NCBI RefSeq assembly: GCF_039543245.1
Contig: NZ_BAABJJ010000027.1
Coordinates: forward strand, 1-64,000
Direction of reading: 5' to 3'
DNA: 64,000 bases
Origin: Algibacter_G agarivorans
GTDB taxonomy: Bacteria > Bacteroidota > Bacteroidia > Flavobacteriales > Flavobacteriaceae
Part shown: one piece after another, positions 1 to 8,688 of the stretch
How the letters are laid out: each line of letters starts with the position of its first letter
Numbering within the stretch: position 1 is the first letter of the stretch
Translations under genes and position numbers: made by a program
Notes under the pieces: generated by a model
Databases searched by the model: none
Told to the model about the DNA's origin: nothing
What the model saw: the letters and a program-made list of their open reading frames with translations, nothing else

Positions 1-126
1 AAAGCAATGAAATAAATCAGTAAAATGGTTAGATTTAGTGTGTCCAAAATTTATTTAGGACAGGATTGGTTTAATACATATAAAGTCTATTATCCTTTTT
101 ATTTTCATCCTTATGAAAAAACTCGA
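1..126. other. left-edge non-coding stretch
   Basis: No convincing reading frame or RNA gene is visible here. It lies between the window edge and the first REP-like hairpin. It could hold the end of a gene that begins outside the window, but nothing supports that. Confidence 0.3.
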
Positions 127-153
127 TACCGCTAAGCTCTTGCTTAGTGGCTA
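127..153 (-). repeat. REP-like palindrome, left copy flanking the RAYT remnant
   Basis: An imperfect palindrome with arms TACCGCTAAGC and GCTTAGTGGCTA. Read on the minus strand, its core (GCCACTAAGC, two variable bases, then GAGCTTAGCGGTA) matches the hairpin at 801-829 at 23 of 25 positions. The two copies are in inverted orientation on either side of the transposase remnant. This is the usual arrangement of REP sequences around their RAYT gene. Confidence 0.65.
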
Positions 154-172
154 CAACAGCAAGCAAAAATAA

Positions 173-730
173 TCAACCCAAAAACCCAGTACTATCAATC
201 TCTAAAATGACATGATCAGCCTGAAAATTTCTTGCACTAGAATATTTCCAATCTACAGGATTAGTTATAAAACCGCTTTCCACTGGGTTATAGTGAGTAT
301 AATCTATCTTTTGTTTTATAACTGAATCAGTCCATAATTCAATAGGCTGATTATGGTGTTGCCAAAATTGATATTTAGAACTATTACTTTTCTTTTTTGC
401 AGCACGTTCAAAAAATCATAACAAATATTCTTTTCTGCTTTCTTGCGGGTTAGTTTCAATGGCTTCAATCATTTTCTTAGCCGTAAAATTTTTAAAATTT
501 CTTAACAACCCATCGGGTTCATCAACACTAGATCGAAAAATTAAATGTACATGACTTGGCATAAAACAATAAGCATATAATTCCATGTCTTTCTTGGCTC
601 TACAATGGTTTATATTTTCCGCTAATACATCAAAGTAAGCTTGTCTTATAAAAACATCTAACCAATATACGGTAGCAAACGACACAAAATACAACCCTGA
701 CTTATTATGAAATTTATAATTTCTACTCAT
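173..730 (-). pseudogene. REP-associated tyrosine transposase (RAYT, IS200/Y1 family), broken by an in-frame TGA
   Basis: RAYT proteins are single-strand HUH nucleases related to IS200 transposases that act on REP hairpins. The HUH motif is visible in MPSHVHLIF. The N-terminus MSRNYKFHNKSGLYFVSF is typical of the family and favours the start at 730 over an ATG five codons upstream. The frame stops at a TGA at 416-418, then continues in the same frame for 80 more codons to a TGA at 173-175. The continuation carries conserved RAYT C-terminal features (FERAAKKKSN, YQFWQHHNQPIELW, HYNPVESGF, YSSAR). Together they give about 185 residues, a normal RAYT length. The TGA sits where a tryptophan is often found, so a TGG-to-TGA change is likely. 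It is inferred inactive; a sequencing error at this base is the main alternative. Confidence 0.8.
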
Positions 731-800
731 TAGTCTAAAATACAAAAAGCTTTTACATCCTTTACATAGTGGATTGTAAAAGCATCTATTTTTATTACTA

Positions 801-829
801 TACCGCCACTAAGCGGGAGCTTAGCGGTA
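801..829 (+). repeat. REP-like palindrome, right copy flanking the RAYT remnant
   Basis: An imperfect hairpin with arms TACCGCcacTAAGC and GCTTAGCGGTA around a short GGA loop. It is an inverted near-copy of the hairpin at 127-153. It lies between the RAYT remnant and the 3' end of the aldo/keto reductase gene. Confidence 0.65.
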
Positions 830-843
830 GCCTTTTGGGAAAT

Positions 844-1875
844 TTAAGGTGCTGGATTAGGCATCATATTATGAATCTCATCAATTTGATGTAAAACGTC
901 TTCACTTAAAGTAACATTTATACTCTCAATATTTTGTTTAAGCTGTTTTAAATTAGTAGCACCAACTATAGCACTGGTAACAAAAGGTTGTTGGTTTACA
1001 AAAGCTAAAGACATTTGTGCTAAACTCATGTTATTATCCTCAGCAATTTTTAAATAACGCTTTGCTGCTTCTGTCGCTTTTTCACCACTATATCTAGCAA
1101 ATCGTGGAAATAATTTAAGACGTGCATTATCAGCGGCAGTTCCTTTTATGTATTTACCAGACAATACTCCAAATGCCATTGGGGAGTATGCCAATAAGCC
1201 AACGTTCTCTCTTAAGGCAACCTCAGCTAAATCGGTTTCAAAAGTTCTGGTTAATAAAGAATAGGCGTTTTGAATAGTCGCAACTCTAGGTAAATTATGA
1301 TGTCTGGATTCTTCTAAATAGCGCATGGTGCCCCATGAGTTTTCATTTGATATCCCTATGTTTCTGATTCTACCTGCTTTAATTTCAGAATCTAAACTAT
1401 GGAGTATCTCGTTAAAGTTGTCTTCCCATTTAGTATCAAGCTTAAAATTTCTAACACCAAACCTATTGGTGTCTCGTTCTGGCCAGTGTAACTGATATAA
1501 ATCTATATAATCGGTTTGTAGTCTTTTTAATTCTAAATCCATGGCTTCTTTAATTGCGTTTGGGCTAAATCCTGTGGTACGGATATGTGCGGTATAATCA
1601 CCTCCTCCTGCAATTTTTGAAGCTAGGATTACTTTATCTCTGTTGCCAGTTTTTTTAAGCCAAGATCCAATAATTTTACTGGTTCGTCCGCTCATTTCTG
1701 CAGTGGCTGGAACAGGATATAATTCTGCGGTATCAATAAAATTAACACCTTGGTCTAATGCGAAATCTAGCTGTTCGTGTCCTTCTGCTTCGGTGTTTTG
1801 ATTGCCCCAGGTCATAGAGCCTAGGCATATTTTACTAACTTTTATATTGGTGTTTGGGAGTGTTGTGTATTTCAT
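844..1875 (-). CDS. aldo/keto reductase, Tas-like
   Basis: A cytosolic NADP(H)-dependent aldo/keto reductase of 343 residues, the size of E. coli Tas. The Tas-type N-terminus (MKYTTLPNTNIKVSKICLGS) is followed by MTWGNQN and FIDTAELYPVP, which carries the Asp and Tyr of the catalytic tetrad. HWPERDTNRFG follows, and the NADP-binding C-terminal part contains AIVGATNLKQLKQNI. The physiological substrate cannot be read from the sequence. An ATG six codons upstream (1893) lies inside the terminal inverted repeat of the adjacent repeat element, so the ATG at 1875, which gives the family's normal N-terminus, is preferred. It is likely a single-gene unit. Confidence 0.88.
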   Translation of the reverse strand: MKYTTLPNTNIKVSKICLGSMTWGNQNTEAEGHEQLDFALDQGVNFIDTAELYPVPATAEMSGRTSKIIGSWLKKTGNRDKVILASKIAGGGDYTAHIRTTGFSPNAIKEAMDLELKRLQTDYIDLYQLHWPERDTNRFGVRNFKLDTKWEDNFNEILHSLDSEIKAGRIRNIGISNENSWGTMRYLEESRHHNLPRVATIQNAYSLLTRTFETDLAEVALRENVGLLAYSPMAFGVLSGKYIKGTAADNARLKLFPRFARYSGEKATEAAKRYLKIAEDNNMSLAQMSLAFVNQQPFVTSAIVGATNLKQLKQNIESINVTLSEDVLHQIDEIHNMMPNPAP

Positions 1876-1885
1876 AAAGAGCTTA

Positions 1886-1992
1886 TTTGTCATTCCAACC
1901 TTTCGTATTCGTTCAAGATAAACTACGGCGGGAATCTTTTTAATTGAACTTTTGATATAGTAATGCGTTACTGCCTTCGCAGGAATGACAAA
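1886..1992. repeat. MITE-like element with 11-bp terminal inverted repeats
   Basis: The element begins TTTGTCATTCC and ends GGAATGACAAA, a perfect 11-bp inverted repeat around about 85 bp. Internal GCGGGAATC and CCTTCGCAGGAATG look like parts of the same GTCATTCC...GGAATC motif. Shorter hairpins with the same motif occur at 35025-35051 and 53007-53030, and a degraded one at 32401-32424. This is therefore a dispersed non-coding repeat family. No transposase is encoded. Confidence 0.6.
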
Positions 1993-2003
1993 AAGTAAAA
2001 GAT

Positions 2004-2040
2004 ACAGCGGATAGCCCGACCCTTTTCGGGTAACGCCCTA
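2004..2040 (-). repeat. head of a dispersed multi-hairpin element (partial copy)
   Basis: On the minus strand this reads GGGCGTTACCCGAAAAGGGT followed by CGGGCTATCCGCTG. It aligns with the head of the complete-looking element at 52819-52905 (GGCGTGCCCCAAAAGGGGCG, then GGCTTTC). A CCC-AAAA-GGG hairpin is clear. It lies between the MITE-like repeat and the OmpA-family gene. Confidence 0.5.
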
Positions 2041-2049
2041 ATGCTAATA

Positions 2050-3021
2050 CTACTCACTCAACAACTTAGAAAGTTCGTCTAACTTTGGTGTTAAAATAAC
2101 TTCGATACGTCTGTTTTTTGCTCTTCCTACTTTTGTTTCATTAGATGCAATTGGCGCAAATTCGCCACGTCCTGCTGCTGTTAAATTTTCAGGATTTATA
2201 TTGCTATTTTCTCGTAAAATGTTAACGATTGCCGTAGCGCGTTTGGTTGACAAATCCCAGTTACTAGTTAGGATGCCGTTGCCTTTGTAAGGTACATTGT
2301 CGGTATGACCCTCGATTAAAACGGCAATATCTGGGTTGTCTCCAAGTACCTTGCCTAGTTGCCTAACTGCTCTAGTACCTTCTGAACCAACTGCCCAACT
2401 TCCAGAACTAAAGAGTAGTTTATTTTCCATAGATACATACACTTTTCCATCACGCTGCTCTACGGTTAAACCTTTGCCTTCAAAATCCGTTAAGGCCTTT
2501 GAAATTGCATTTTTTAATGCCGTCATCGCGGCATCTTTTGAAGCGATAACCTGCTCTAATTCTGCTACACGGTTTGAGCGGTCTTCTAACTCTTTTTTAA
2601 GTTTTGCTAAACGTGCATTTTCTGCCGCTAATGCCTGTTCTTTAGCCTCTAACTGTGCCAACAACTCTCTATTCTTTTTAGAGTTTGCTGTAATGGCTGC
2701 CGAACTATTTTTTTCTAAAGCATTATAAGAGGCTTTTAGATTGTCTAAATTAGATTGAGCAGCGTTGTAATCGGCTTGTAATTTATCGCGCTGCGCAACG
2801 GCTTCATCGTAGGCTGATTGTAGTTGCTTCAATTCGTTTTCGGCTGCTGTTTTAGCACTTATAAGCGCTTCGTTATTTGTAGAAAGCGTTCTGTTTTCCT
2901 TTTTTAAATTGGCATATTTTGCTTCTAACTCTTTATATACTTTTGGCGATACACAAGAGGCTAAAACCACTAGAGCTAATACTGTGAATATACTTTTTTT
3001 AATCATTTTGTTTGGGTTCAT
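2050..3021 (-). CDS. OmpA-family peptidoglycan-binding lipoprotein
   Basis: A 323-residue exported protein that probably ties the outer membrane to peptidoglycan. The N-terminus has a lipoprotein signal peptide ending in VLASC. Residues about 30-175 form a long coiled coil (KELEAKYANLKKENRTL and similar heptads). The C-terminal OmpA-like domain carries the NPDIAVLIEGHTDNVP and LSTKRATAIVNIL signatures, and GRAKNRRIEVIL near the end. The start may be five codons further in (3006, MIKKSIF), which also gives a good signal peptide. The 3' end is 18 bp from the stop side of no other gene, and xth lies 18 bp upstream on the same strand, so the two may be co-transcribed. Confidence 0.88.
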   Translation of the reverse strand: MNPNKMIKKSIFTVLALVVLASCVSPKVYKELEAKYANLKKENRTLSTNNEALISAKTAAENELKQLQSAYDEAVAQRDKLQADYNAAQSNLDNLKASYNALEKNSSAAITANSKKNRELLAQLEAKEQALAAENARLAKLKKELEDRSNRVAELEQVIASKDAAMTALKNAISKALTDFEGKGLTVEQRDGKVYVSMENKLLFSSGSWAVGSEGTRAVRQLGKVLGDNPDIAVLIEGHTDNVPYKGNGILTSNWDLSTKRATAIVNILRENSNINPENLTAAGRGEFAPIASNETKVGRAKNRRIEVILTPKLDELSKLLSE

Positions 3022-3039
3022 TTATTATTTATTAAATAC

Positions 3040-3822
3040 TTAATTTTCTATTTCTACTAGAATGGGACAATGGTCGCTATGTACTGCTTCAGATAGTATA
3101 ACGGCTCTTTTTATGTTTTCTTGCAATGGTTTTGATACCATGGCATAATCTAATCGCCAACCTTTGTTATTGGCACGTGAGTTAGCACGATAACTCCACC
3201 AACTATATTGTTGCAATTCAGGGTTTATAAATCTAAAAGAGTCAATGAATCCACTATCAATAAAACTTCCAATCCACTCGCGTTCAACTGGTAAAAATCC
3301 TGAAACGCCTTTCATTTTAGGGTTATGGATATCCATTTCTTCATGGCAAATATTATAATCGCCACAAATAATAAGGTTTGGAATATTTTTTTTAAGATTA
3401 TTTATATTATCCTGAAACAAATCCATGTATTCTAATTTATGGTTTAATCTGGCATCATTTGTACCTGAAGGTAAATATAAACTCATTACCGAAACAGCAT
3501 CTCCGCCCACGGAACTGGCAGGAAAATCGGCCCGAATGTTTCGTCCTTCAAAATCCATAGATGCTATTCCAGTGCCATACTCCACGTGACTGGGCTCTGT
3601 TTTACTTAAAATAGCCACACCACTGTATCCCTTTTTTTGAGCACTGAACCAGTAATTATATTTGTATCCAGCTTCTTCAAAAAGACTTAAATCCAATTGC
3701 TCTTTTAATGCTTTAATTTCTTGTAAACAAACAACATCTGGATTTGCCGCTTTTAGCCAATCTATAAAACCTTTATTGACTGCTGCGCGAATGCCGTTTA
3801 CGTTATAGGATATGATTTTCAT
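3040..3822 (-). CDS. xth: exodeoxyribonuclease III / AP endonuclease
   Basis: A 260-residue member of the exonuclease III family (endonuclease/exonuclease/phosphatase fold), which cuts DNA 5' of abasic sites during base-excision repair. Visible active-site motifs are SYNVNGIRAA (metal-site Asn), CLQEIKA (metal-binding Glu), SGVAILSK, the GDYNICHEEMD catalytic block, WRLDYAMVS, and the C-terminal SDHCPILVE with the catalytic Asp-His. The length is typical. It precedes the OmpA-like gene on the same strand by 18 bp. It is divergent from the large barrel gene at 4101. Confidence 0.93.
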   Translation of the reverse strand: MKIISYNVNGIRAAVNKGFIDWLKAANPDVVCLQEIKALKEQLDLSLFEEAGYKYNYWFSAQKKGYSGVAILSKTEPSHVEYGTGIASMDFEGRNIRADFPASSVGGDAVSVMSLYLPSGTNDARLNHKLEYMDLFQDNINNLKKNIPNLIICGDYNICHEEMDIHNPKMKGVSGFLPVEREWIGSFIDSGFIDSFRFINPELQQYSWWSYRANSRANNKGWRLDYAMVSKPLQENIKRAVILSEAVHSDHCPILVEIEN

Positions 3823-4100
3823 TTGATTTTTTTAAAGTTTAAAAAAATCCTGACCTTCGTCAGGACAATACACTTTTTTTTAAAAGTGTATTGATTTCTG
3901 CTAAAATAAATAATGCGTTACTTTTACACCATTAAATGTAGTGAGATTTAACGTTTTTTTTCAACATAAAGGTTGAATACTTGAGATCCCGACATAAAAA
4001 GTCGGGATTAGTTCGTCCATCTGTTTTGAGTGCGCCTTACAGGCTTCTTAAAATAGGGTCTCACTAAAATATTTTAAACGATTTACAGTTTAAGTATCTG
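3823..4100. other. divergent intergenic region with three hairpins
   Basis: Three perfect inverted repeats are visible: TCCTGAC/GTCAGGA (3848-3865), a 12-bp pair CAATACACTTTT/AAAAGTGTATTG (3866-3893), and ATCCCGAC/GTCGGGAT (3986-4008). Both flanking genes start away from this region, so these are not simple terminators. The promoters of xth and of the large barrel gene must lie here, but I cannot place a clear TAnnTTTG element. Confidence 0.5.
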
Positions 4101-7100
4101 ATGAAGTTTTTTACATGCATTTTAGTACTTTTAATTGGTTTTTGCGGGTTTTCGCAAACCCAAAAATCGAACTATAGAACTAAAAAAGTTGCTGTAAAAG
4201 ATTCTATTCGTATTGATAGCGTAAGTATAAATTCTAATGTTTTTTCAATTAGAAAAAAAGATAAAACGCTTATAGATTCTACTTTTTATAATATTGATTT
4301 TGCCAAAGCGCTTTTAACTTTTAACAAACCAATTGATACCGACTCCATCATAATAAACTATCTAAAATTTCCTGATTTTTTAACAAGAACTTATAAGCAA
4401 TTGGATGATACCATTATTGTTGAAAACAATAGTAATAATCAAACATTGTACAAACTAACACAATCCAATACAGATAGAAATTTTATTCCGTTTGATGGTT
4501 TAACTACTTCGGGTAGTATAACGCGTGGTGTAACGGTTGGGAACAATCAAAACTCCGTTTTAAATAGCGAATTAGACCTTCAAATTACTGGAAAAATAAA
4601 TGATAAGGTGTCTTTGCGCGCCTCTATACAAGATGCTAACATCCCGTTGCAAGAAAGTGGTTATAGTCAACGTTTAGATGAATTTGACCAGGTATTTATT
4701 GAATTGTTTAGTGACCGCTGGAACGTTCGTGCTGGTGATATTGATTTACTAAACAACGATTCTTATTTTGCTAGTTTTTCTAAACGTGTTCAAGGATTAA
4801 ATTTCAATGTTAAATTAGGCGAAGAAGATGCACAAACTGATTTGTTTGTTGCGGGCGCTGTTGTACGTGGGCAGTTTACAACCAGTCAGTTTACAGCGCA
4901 AGAAGGCAACCAAGGGCCGTACAAGCTTCAAGGTCGAAATGGCGAATTATTTGTGCTTATCGTTTCGGGCAGTGAAACTGTTTATGTAAATGGTATTGCA
5001 GTAAAGCGTGGCGAAGACCAAGATTATATTATTGATTATAATGCCGGTGAAATTATTTTTAATTCCACTTTTCCTATAACCTCCGAAATGCGAATTACGG
5101 TAGATTATCAATTCAGCGAACGTAATTATTCCCGTTTTGTAGCTTATGGTGGAGGGAGGTATGAAAGCGAAAAACTAAAAATGGGTGTTTCGGTATATTC
5201 TGAAAATGATGCTAAAAACCAACCTTTACAGCAAAATTTATCAGAAGAACAAGTTCAGATTTTATCAGATGCTGGTGATGACAGGACACAAATGGTCGCA
5301 CCATCAGAAGTTCGAGAAGCTTTAAATGAAAACAGGATTCTATATAAAAAAGAATTAATTGGTGGTGTTGAAGCTTTTGTGTTTTCAAACGACCCTAATG
5401 ATGAATTATACAGGGTCACGTTTACATTGGTTGGTGAAAACCAAGGCGATTATGCTTTAAGTAATATTAATGCCATTAATAATATTTACGAATATGTGGG
5501 TGTTTTACAAGGAAATTATGCGCCTATTGTGCAGCTTGTAGCACCAACCAAACTGCAAATAGCTGTTGTAAACGGAAGCTATAAACCTTCTGAAAAAACG
5601 AGCATCAACTTTGAGGCTTCTGGAAGTAAAAAGGATTTAAACGCATTTTCGAATATAGGAGATGCTGATAATGATGGATATGCTGGAAAAATAAATATCA
5701 ATCAAACGCTTATTAAAAATGACAGCCTTTGGAATTTTGATGTATTTGTTGATAGTGATTATATAAGTTCTGATTACAGAAATATTGAAGGTTTGTACAA
5801 TCCAGAATTTAACCGCGATTGGAATTTAGACCAAACCAACATAAACGGTATAGGTCTTAATTTGGGCAATCAAATACTGCTGAATTCTGGCTTTAGAATG
5901 GTTCATTCTAAAAAAGGATTTATTAATTATCAGTTTGAGCATTTAAATTTTTCTGAAGGATTTAATGGTAACAGACATGTTGCAAATGCCAATTTACTTC
6001 TGAATAAATTCAATATTTCATCATATTCTAGTTTTTTAAACGCTAATTCTAATATAAATGTTTCGACCTTCTTGAGGTCTTATAATCGGGTTACTTATAG
6101 TATGAATAAAAGTTGGATAGGTGCAAAAATAGCTATTGAGGATAATGAACAACGAGCTGTTTCAACACAAACATTAACACCGTTAAGTCAAAAATTCAAA
6201 TCTTATGAAGTGTTTGTAGGTGTTGGAGATAGTACCAAAGTCTTTGCCGAATTTGGTTATAAAAATCGTGTAAATGATAGTGTCAAAAATAACGAATTAC
6301 AAAAAGTGAATACTTCAAACACCTTTTATTTAGATTCTAGATTTGTTCAAAATAAAAATACCAACCTGTCTTTATATGCTAATTATAGAGCTTTAAAAAG
6401 TGAGGAAGAAGGTGTTGAAAACGAAAGATCAATAAACTCTAGACTGCAATTCAATCAAAAGCTTTTTAAACAAATGGTGCAATGGAATACTATTTTTGAA
6501 ACAAATTCTGGGACTTTGCCGCAGCAAGATTTTACTTACGTAGAAGTTGAAGCTGGACAAGGTACCTATACATGGAATGATTATAATGAAAACGGCATCC
6601 AAGAATTGGAAGAGTTTGAAATTGCACAATTTCAAGATCAAGGGACTTTTATTCGGGTGCTTTTGCCCAATCGTGTTTTTATAAAAACACATCAGAATAG
6701 ACTGAGTCAGACGTTGACTATTAACCCTGCACAATGGTCAGTTTCAGAAATTAAATCGAAAAAATTCTGGTCGCATTTTTATAATCAGACTAGTTATTTG
6801 ATTGACCGAAAAATAAAACGAGAAGGGAATAGTTTCAATCTAAATCCTTTTAACAATAATGAAGAAGACCAATTAGGTTTGCAACTCAATTTTAGAAATG
6901 TCTTGTTTTTTAATCGTGGTAAGCAACACTATACAACATCTTATACATTCCTAGATAACACAACGCGTAATGTTTTATCTGTTGGATTTATTCAAAATAG
7001 CTTAAAAAGCCATCAATTAAATTTTAATCATAAAATAGCTGAAAGTTGGTTAATCAATATGCTTTCGGTTTTTGAAAATAATGAAAGTATCAGTGAAAAT

Positions 7101-7523
7101 TTTGCAAGCAAGAACTACAACTTTGATGAAGCCCGATTTAACCCGAAACTTTCGTATTTGTTTAATGATAATTCCAGTTTCGACATCTTTTATCAATTTG
7201 CCAGTAAAGACAATACTGTTGGCGATAAGGAATCTTTGAAGCAACAGAAATATGGCGTGTCTTTTACTTTGGCTAGTAGTCAAAAAAGTGCTATAAATGG
7301 CGAATTCAACTATTTTTCGAATGCTTACATAGGGAATCCAAATACGCCTGTAGCTTACCAAATATTAGAAGGTTTGCAACCCGGGAAAAACTTTACTTGG
7401 AGTTTATTAGCGCAAAAAAAACTAACAGATTTTTTAGATCTTAACTTAAGTTATTTTGGAAGAAAAACGGAGACTAGTAAAACCATTCATTCAGGATCTA
7501 TTCAGTTAAAGGCTTATTTTTAA
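4101..7523 (+). CDS. very large predicted outer-membrane beta-barrel protein, function unknown
   Basis: A protein of 1140 residues that I cannot assign to a named family. It has a signal peptide (MKFFTCILVLLIGFCGFSQT). A central part alternates charged and aromatic segments typical of beta strands (VSLRASIQDANIP, RWNVRAGDIDLL, YIIDYNAGEIIFN, MRITVDYQFSERNY). The C-terminal half is rich in beta-hairpin patterns and ends in Phe (QLKAYF), the usual last residue of outer-membrane barrels. A DADNDGYAG stretch near residue 525 resembles a calcium-binding loop. No TonB box or plug domain is apparent and no T9SS sorting domain is present, so it is probably an integral outer-membrane protein. It has no partner in a tight operon. 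Confidence 0.75.
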   Translation: MKFFTCILVLLIGFCGFSQTQKSNYRTKKVAVKDSIRIDSVSINSNVFSIRKKDKTLIDSTFYNIDFAKALLTFNKPIDTDSIIINYLKFPDFLTRTYKQLDDTIIVENNSNNQTLYKLTQSNTDRNFIPFDGLTTSGSITRGVTVGNNQNSVLNSELDLQITGKINDKVSLRASIQDANIPLQESGYSQRLDEFDQVFIELFSDRWNVRAGDIDLLNNDSYFASFSKRVQGLNFNVKLGEEDAQTDLFVAGAVVRGQFTTSQFTAQEGNQGPYKLQGRNGELFVLIVSGSETVYVNGIAVKRGEDQDYIIDYNAGEIIFNSTFPITSEMRITVDYQFSERNYSRFVAYGGGRYESEKLKMGVSVYSENDAKNQPLQQNLSEEQVQILSDAGDDRTQMVAPSEVREALNENRILYKKELIGGVEAFVFSNDPNDELYRVTFTLVGENQGDYALSNINAINNIYEYVGVLQGNYAPIVQLVAPTKLQIAVVNGSYKPSEKTSINFEASGSKKDLNAFSNIGDADNDGYAGKININQTLIKNDSLWNFDVFVDSDYISSDYRNIEGLYNPEFNRDWNLDQTNINGIGLNLGNQILLNSGFRMVHSKKGFINYQFEHLNFSEGFNGNRHVANANLLLNKFNISSYSSFLNANSNINVSTFLRSYNRVTYSMNKSWIGAKIAIEDNEQRAVSTQTLTPLSQKFKSYEVFVGVGDSTKVFAEFGYKNRVNDSVKNNELQKVNTSNTFYLDSRFVQNKNTNLSLYANYRALKSEEEGVENERSINSRLQFNQKLFKQMVQWNTIFETNSGTLPQQDFTYVEVEAGQGTYTWNDYNENGIQELEEFEIAQFQDQGTFIRVLLPNRVFIKTHQNRLSQTLTINPAQWSVSEIKSKKFWSHFYNQTSYLIDRKIKREGNSFNLNPFNNNEEDQLGLQLNFRNVLFFNRGKQHYTTSYTFLDNTTRNVLSVGFIQNSLKSHQLNFNHKIAESWLINMLSVFENNESISENFASKNYNFDEARFNPKLSYLFNDNSSFDIFYQFASKDNTVGDKESLKQQKYGVSFTLASSQKSAINGEFNYFSNAYIGNPNTPVAYQILEGLQPGKNFTWSLLAQKKLTDFLDLNLSYFGRKTETSKTIHSGSIQLKAYF

Positions 7524-7589
7524 ACTGGTCATCATAAACGGATCTCGTCCCTAAATTCTTTGGGAACGTTCAACCTAACAAATTCATCA

Positions 7590-8507
7590 TTAAAATTTTG
7601 AACAATCTATTTTTTCAAAGACAGAAATAATAGTTTTAACAGCTTCAATATAAAACTCAGGGTGAATATTCTCGTAATCATCCGTTGGCTCGTGATAATC
7701 TTTATGGTCTTCAACTCCAAAATACAAAAACGGAATGCCCTTTTTATGAAAATTGGCATGGTCAGATGAATACGTCCAATTATCTAAACCATCATAGCCA
7801 TCATGGCCTATTTTTAGTTTAATTTTATTTGAAGACTCAAAATGTTTAACAATATATTCTAAGCGCTTGTTGTGTGGGGTGCCTACTGCAAATAGTTCAT
7901 TTTTAGCACTTCTACTAATCATGTCCATATTCAAATTAACAACGATATGCTTAGTAGAAATAACCGTATTGTCTACAAAGTATTTAGAGCCTTTTAACCC
8001 TAATTCTTCACCATCAAAAGCAGCTAAAATCACCGAATGTTTTGGTGGATTTTTTTTATAATATTCAGCAAAACTAAATAGGGCACTTAAGCCTGAAGCG
8101 TTATCATCTGCGCCATTATAAATTTTACCATACTTTACACCTTCATGATCATAATGTGCGCTAATAACTATATATTTTTTTGGTGATTCTTTGCCTTTTA
8201 TAAGTCCCAAAAGATTTATGCCGTTATACTGTTTTCGTTTATTAATAAAGGAAAATGATTGTTCATAATTTTTACCCAAAGGCAAAACTTTTAAACTATG
8301 AAATTGATTAATAATATATTTTCTAGCTTTTAAAGCACCTTTTGTACCTGTTCTTCTGCCTTCAAAAGCATCAGAGGATAGTGACTTAACGTGTTTGAGA
8401 AGCTTCTTTTTATCAAATAAAGAACACTCTTTAGGTTCTGTTTGAGCAAAACTATCTGTCACTTGAAACGTTAAACAGAAAACAAGTAATAAAAGAATTT
8501 TATTCAT
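7590..8507 (-). CDS. M28-family zinc aminopeptidase, secreted
   Basis: A 305-residue exported metallopeptidase with a signal peptide (cleavage near SFAQT). The M28 co-catalytic zinc motifs are in order: SAHYDHEG, NGADDNASG, AFDGEELGL (catalytic Glu and zinc Glu), NLNMDMISR and DYHEPTDDYENI. A DGYDGLDNWTYSSDH segment precedes the last ligand. The family cleaves N-terminal residues from peptides. It lies alone between the large barrel gene (convergent) and the LRR gene (divergent), so it is probably monocistronic. Confidence 0.9.
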   Translation of the reverse strand: MNKILLLLVFCLTFQVTDSFAQTEPKECSLFDKKKLLKHVKSLSSDAFEGRRTGTKGALKARKYIINQFHSLKVLPLGKNYEQSFSFINKRKQYNGINLLGLIKGKESPKKYIVISAHYDHEGVKYGKIYNGADDNASGLSALFSFAEYYKKNPPKHSVILAAFDGEELGLKGSKYFVDNTVISTKHIVVNLNMDMISRSAKNELFAVGTPHNKRLEYIVKHFESSNKIKLKIGHDGYDGLDNWTYSSDHANFHKKGIPFLYFGVEDHKDYHEPTDDYENIHPEFYIEAVKTIISVFEKIDCSKF

Positions 8508-8688
8508 AATGATTAAATATACGCTCCCAAATTGTTTCTAAATCAACATTTAAGAAATATTTTTAAAATTCTTGTCGTGAGTCGAAGTGTACAAACAATA
8601 ACAATGTTCCAAAATGAGCAATATCATTGCCTAATAATACTAATTTTTAGAATTTAATTCTTTAAAATAATCTTTTAATTCATGTATC

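Noticed and set aside
2336..2728. Plus-strand open frame opposite the OmpA-family gene
   Set aside because: It lies entirely within a well-supported gene with conserved OmpA motifs, and its translation has no recognised domain. It is a shadow of codon bias.
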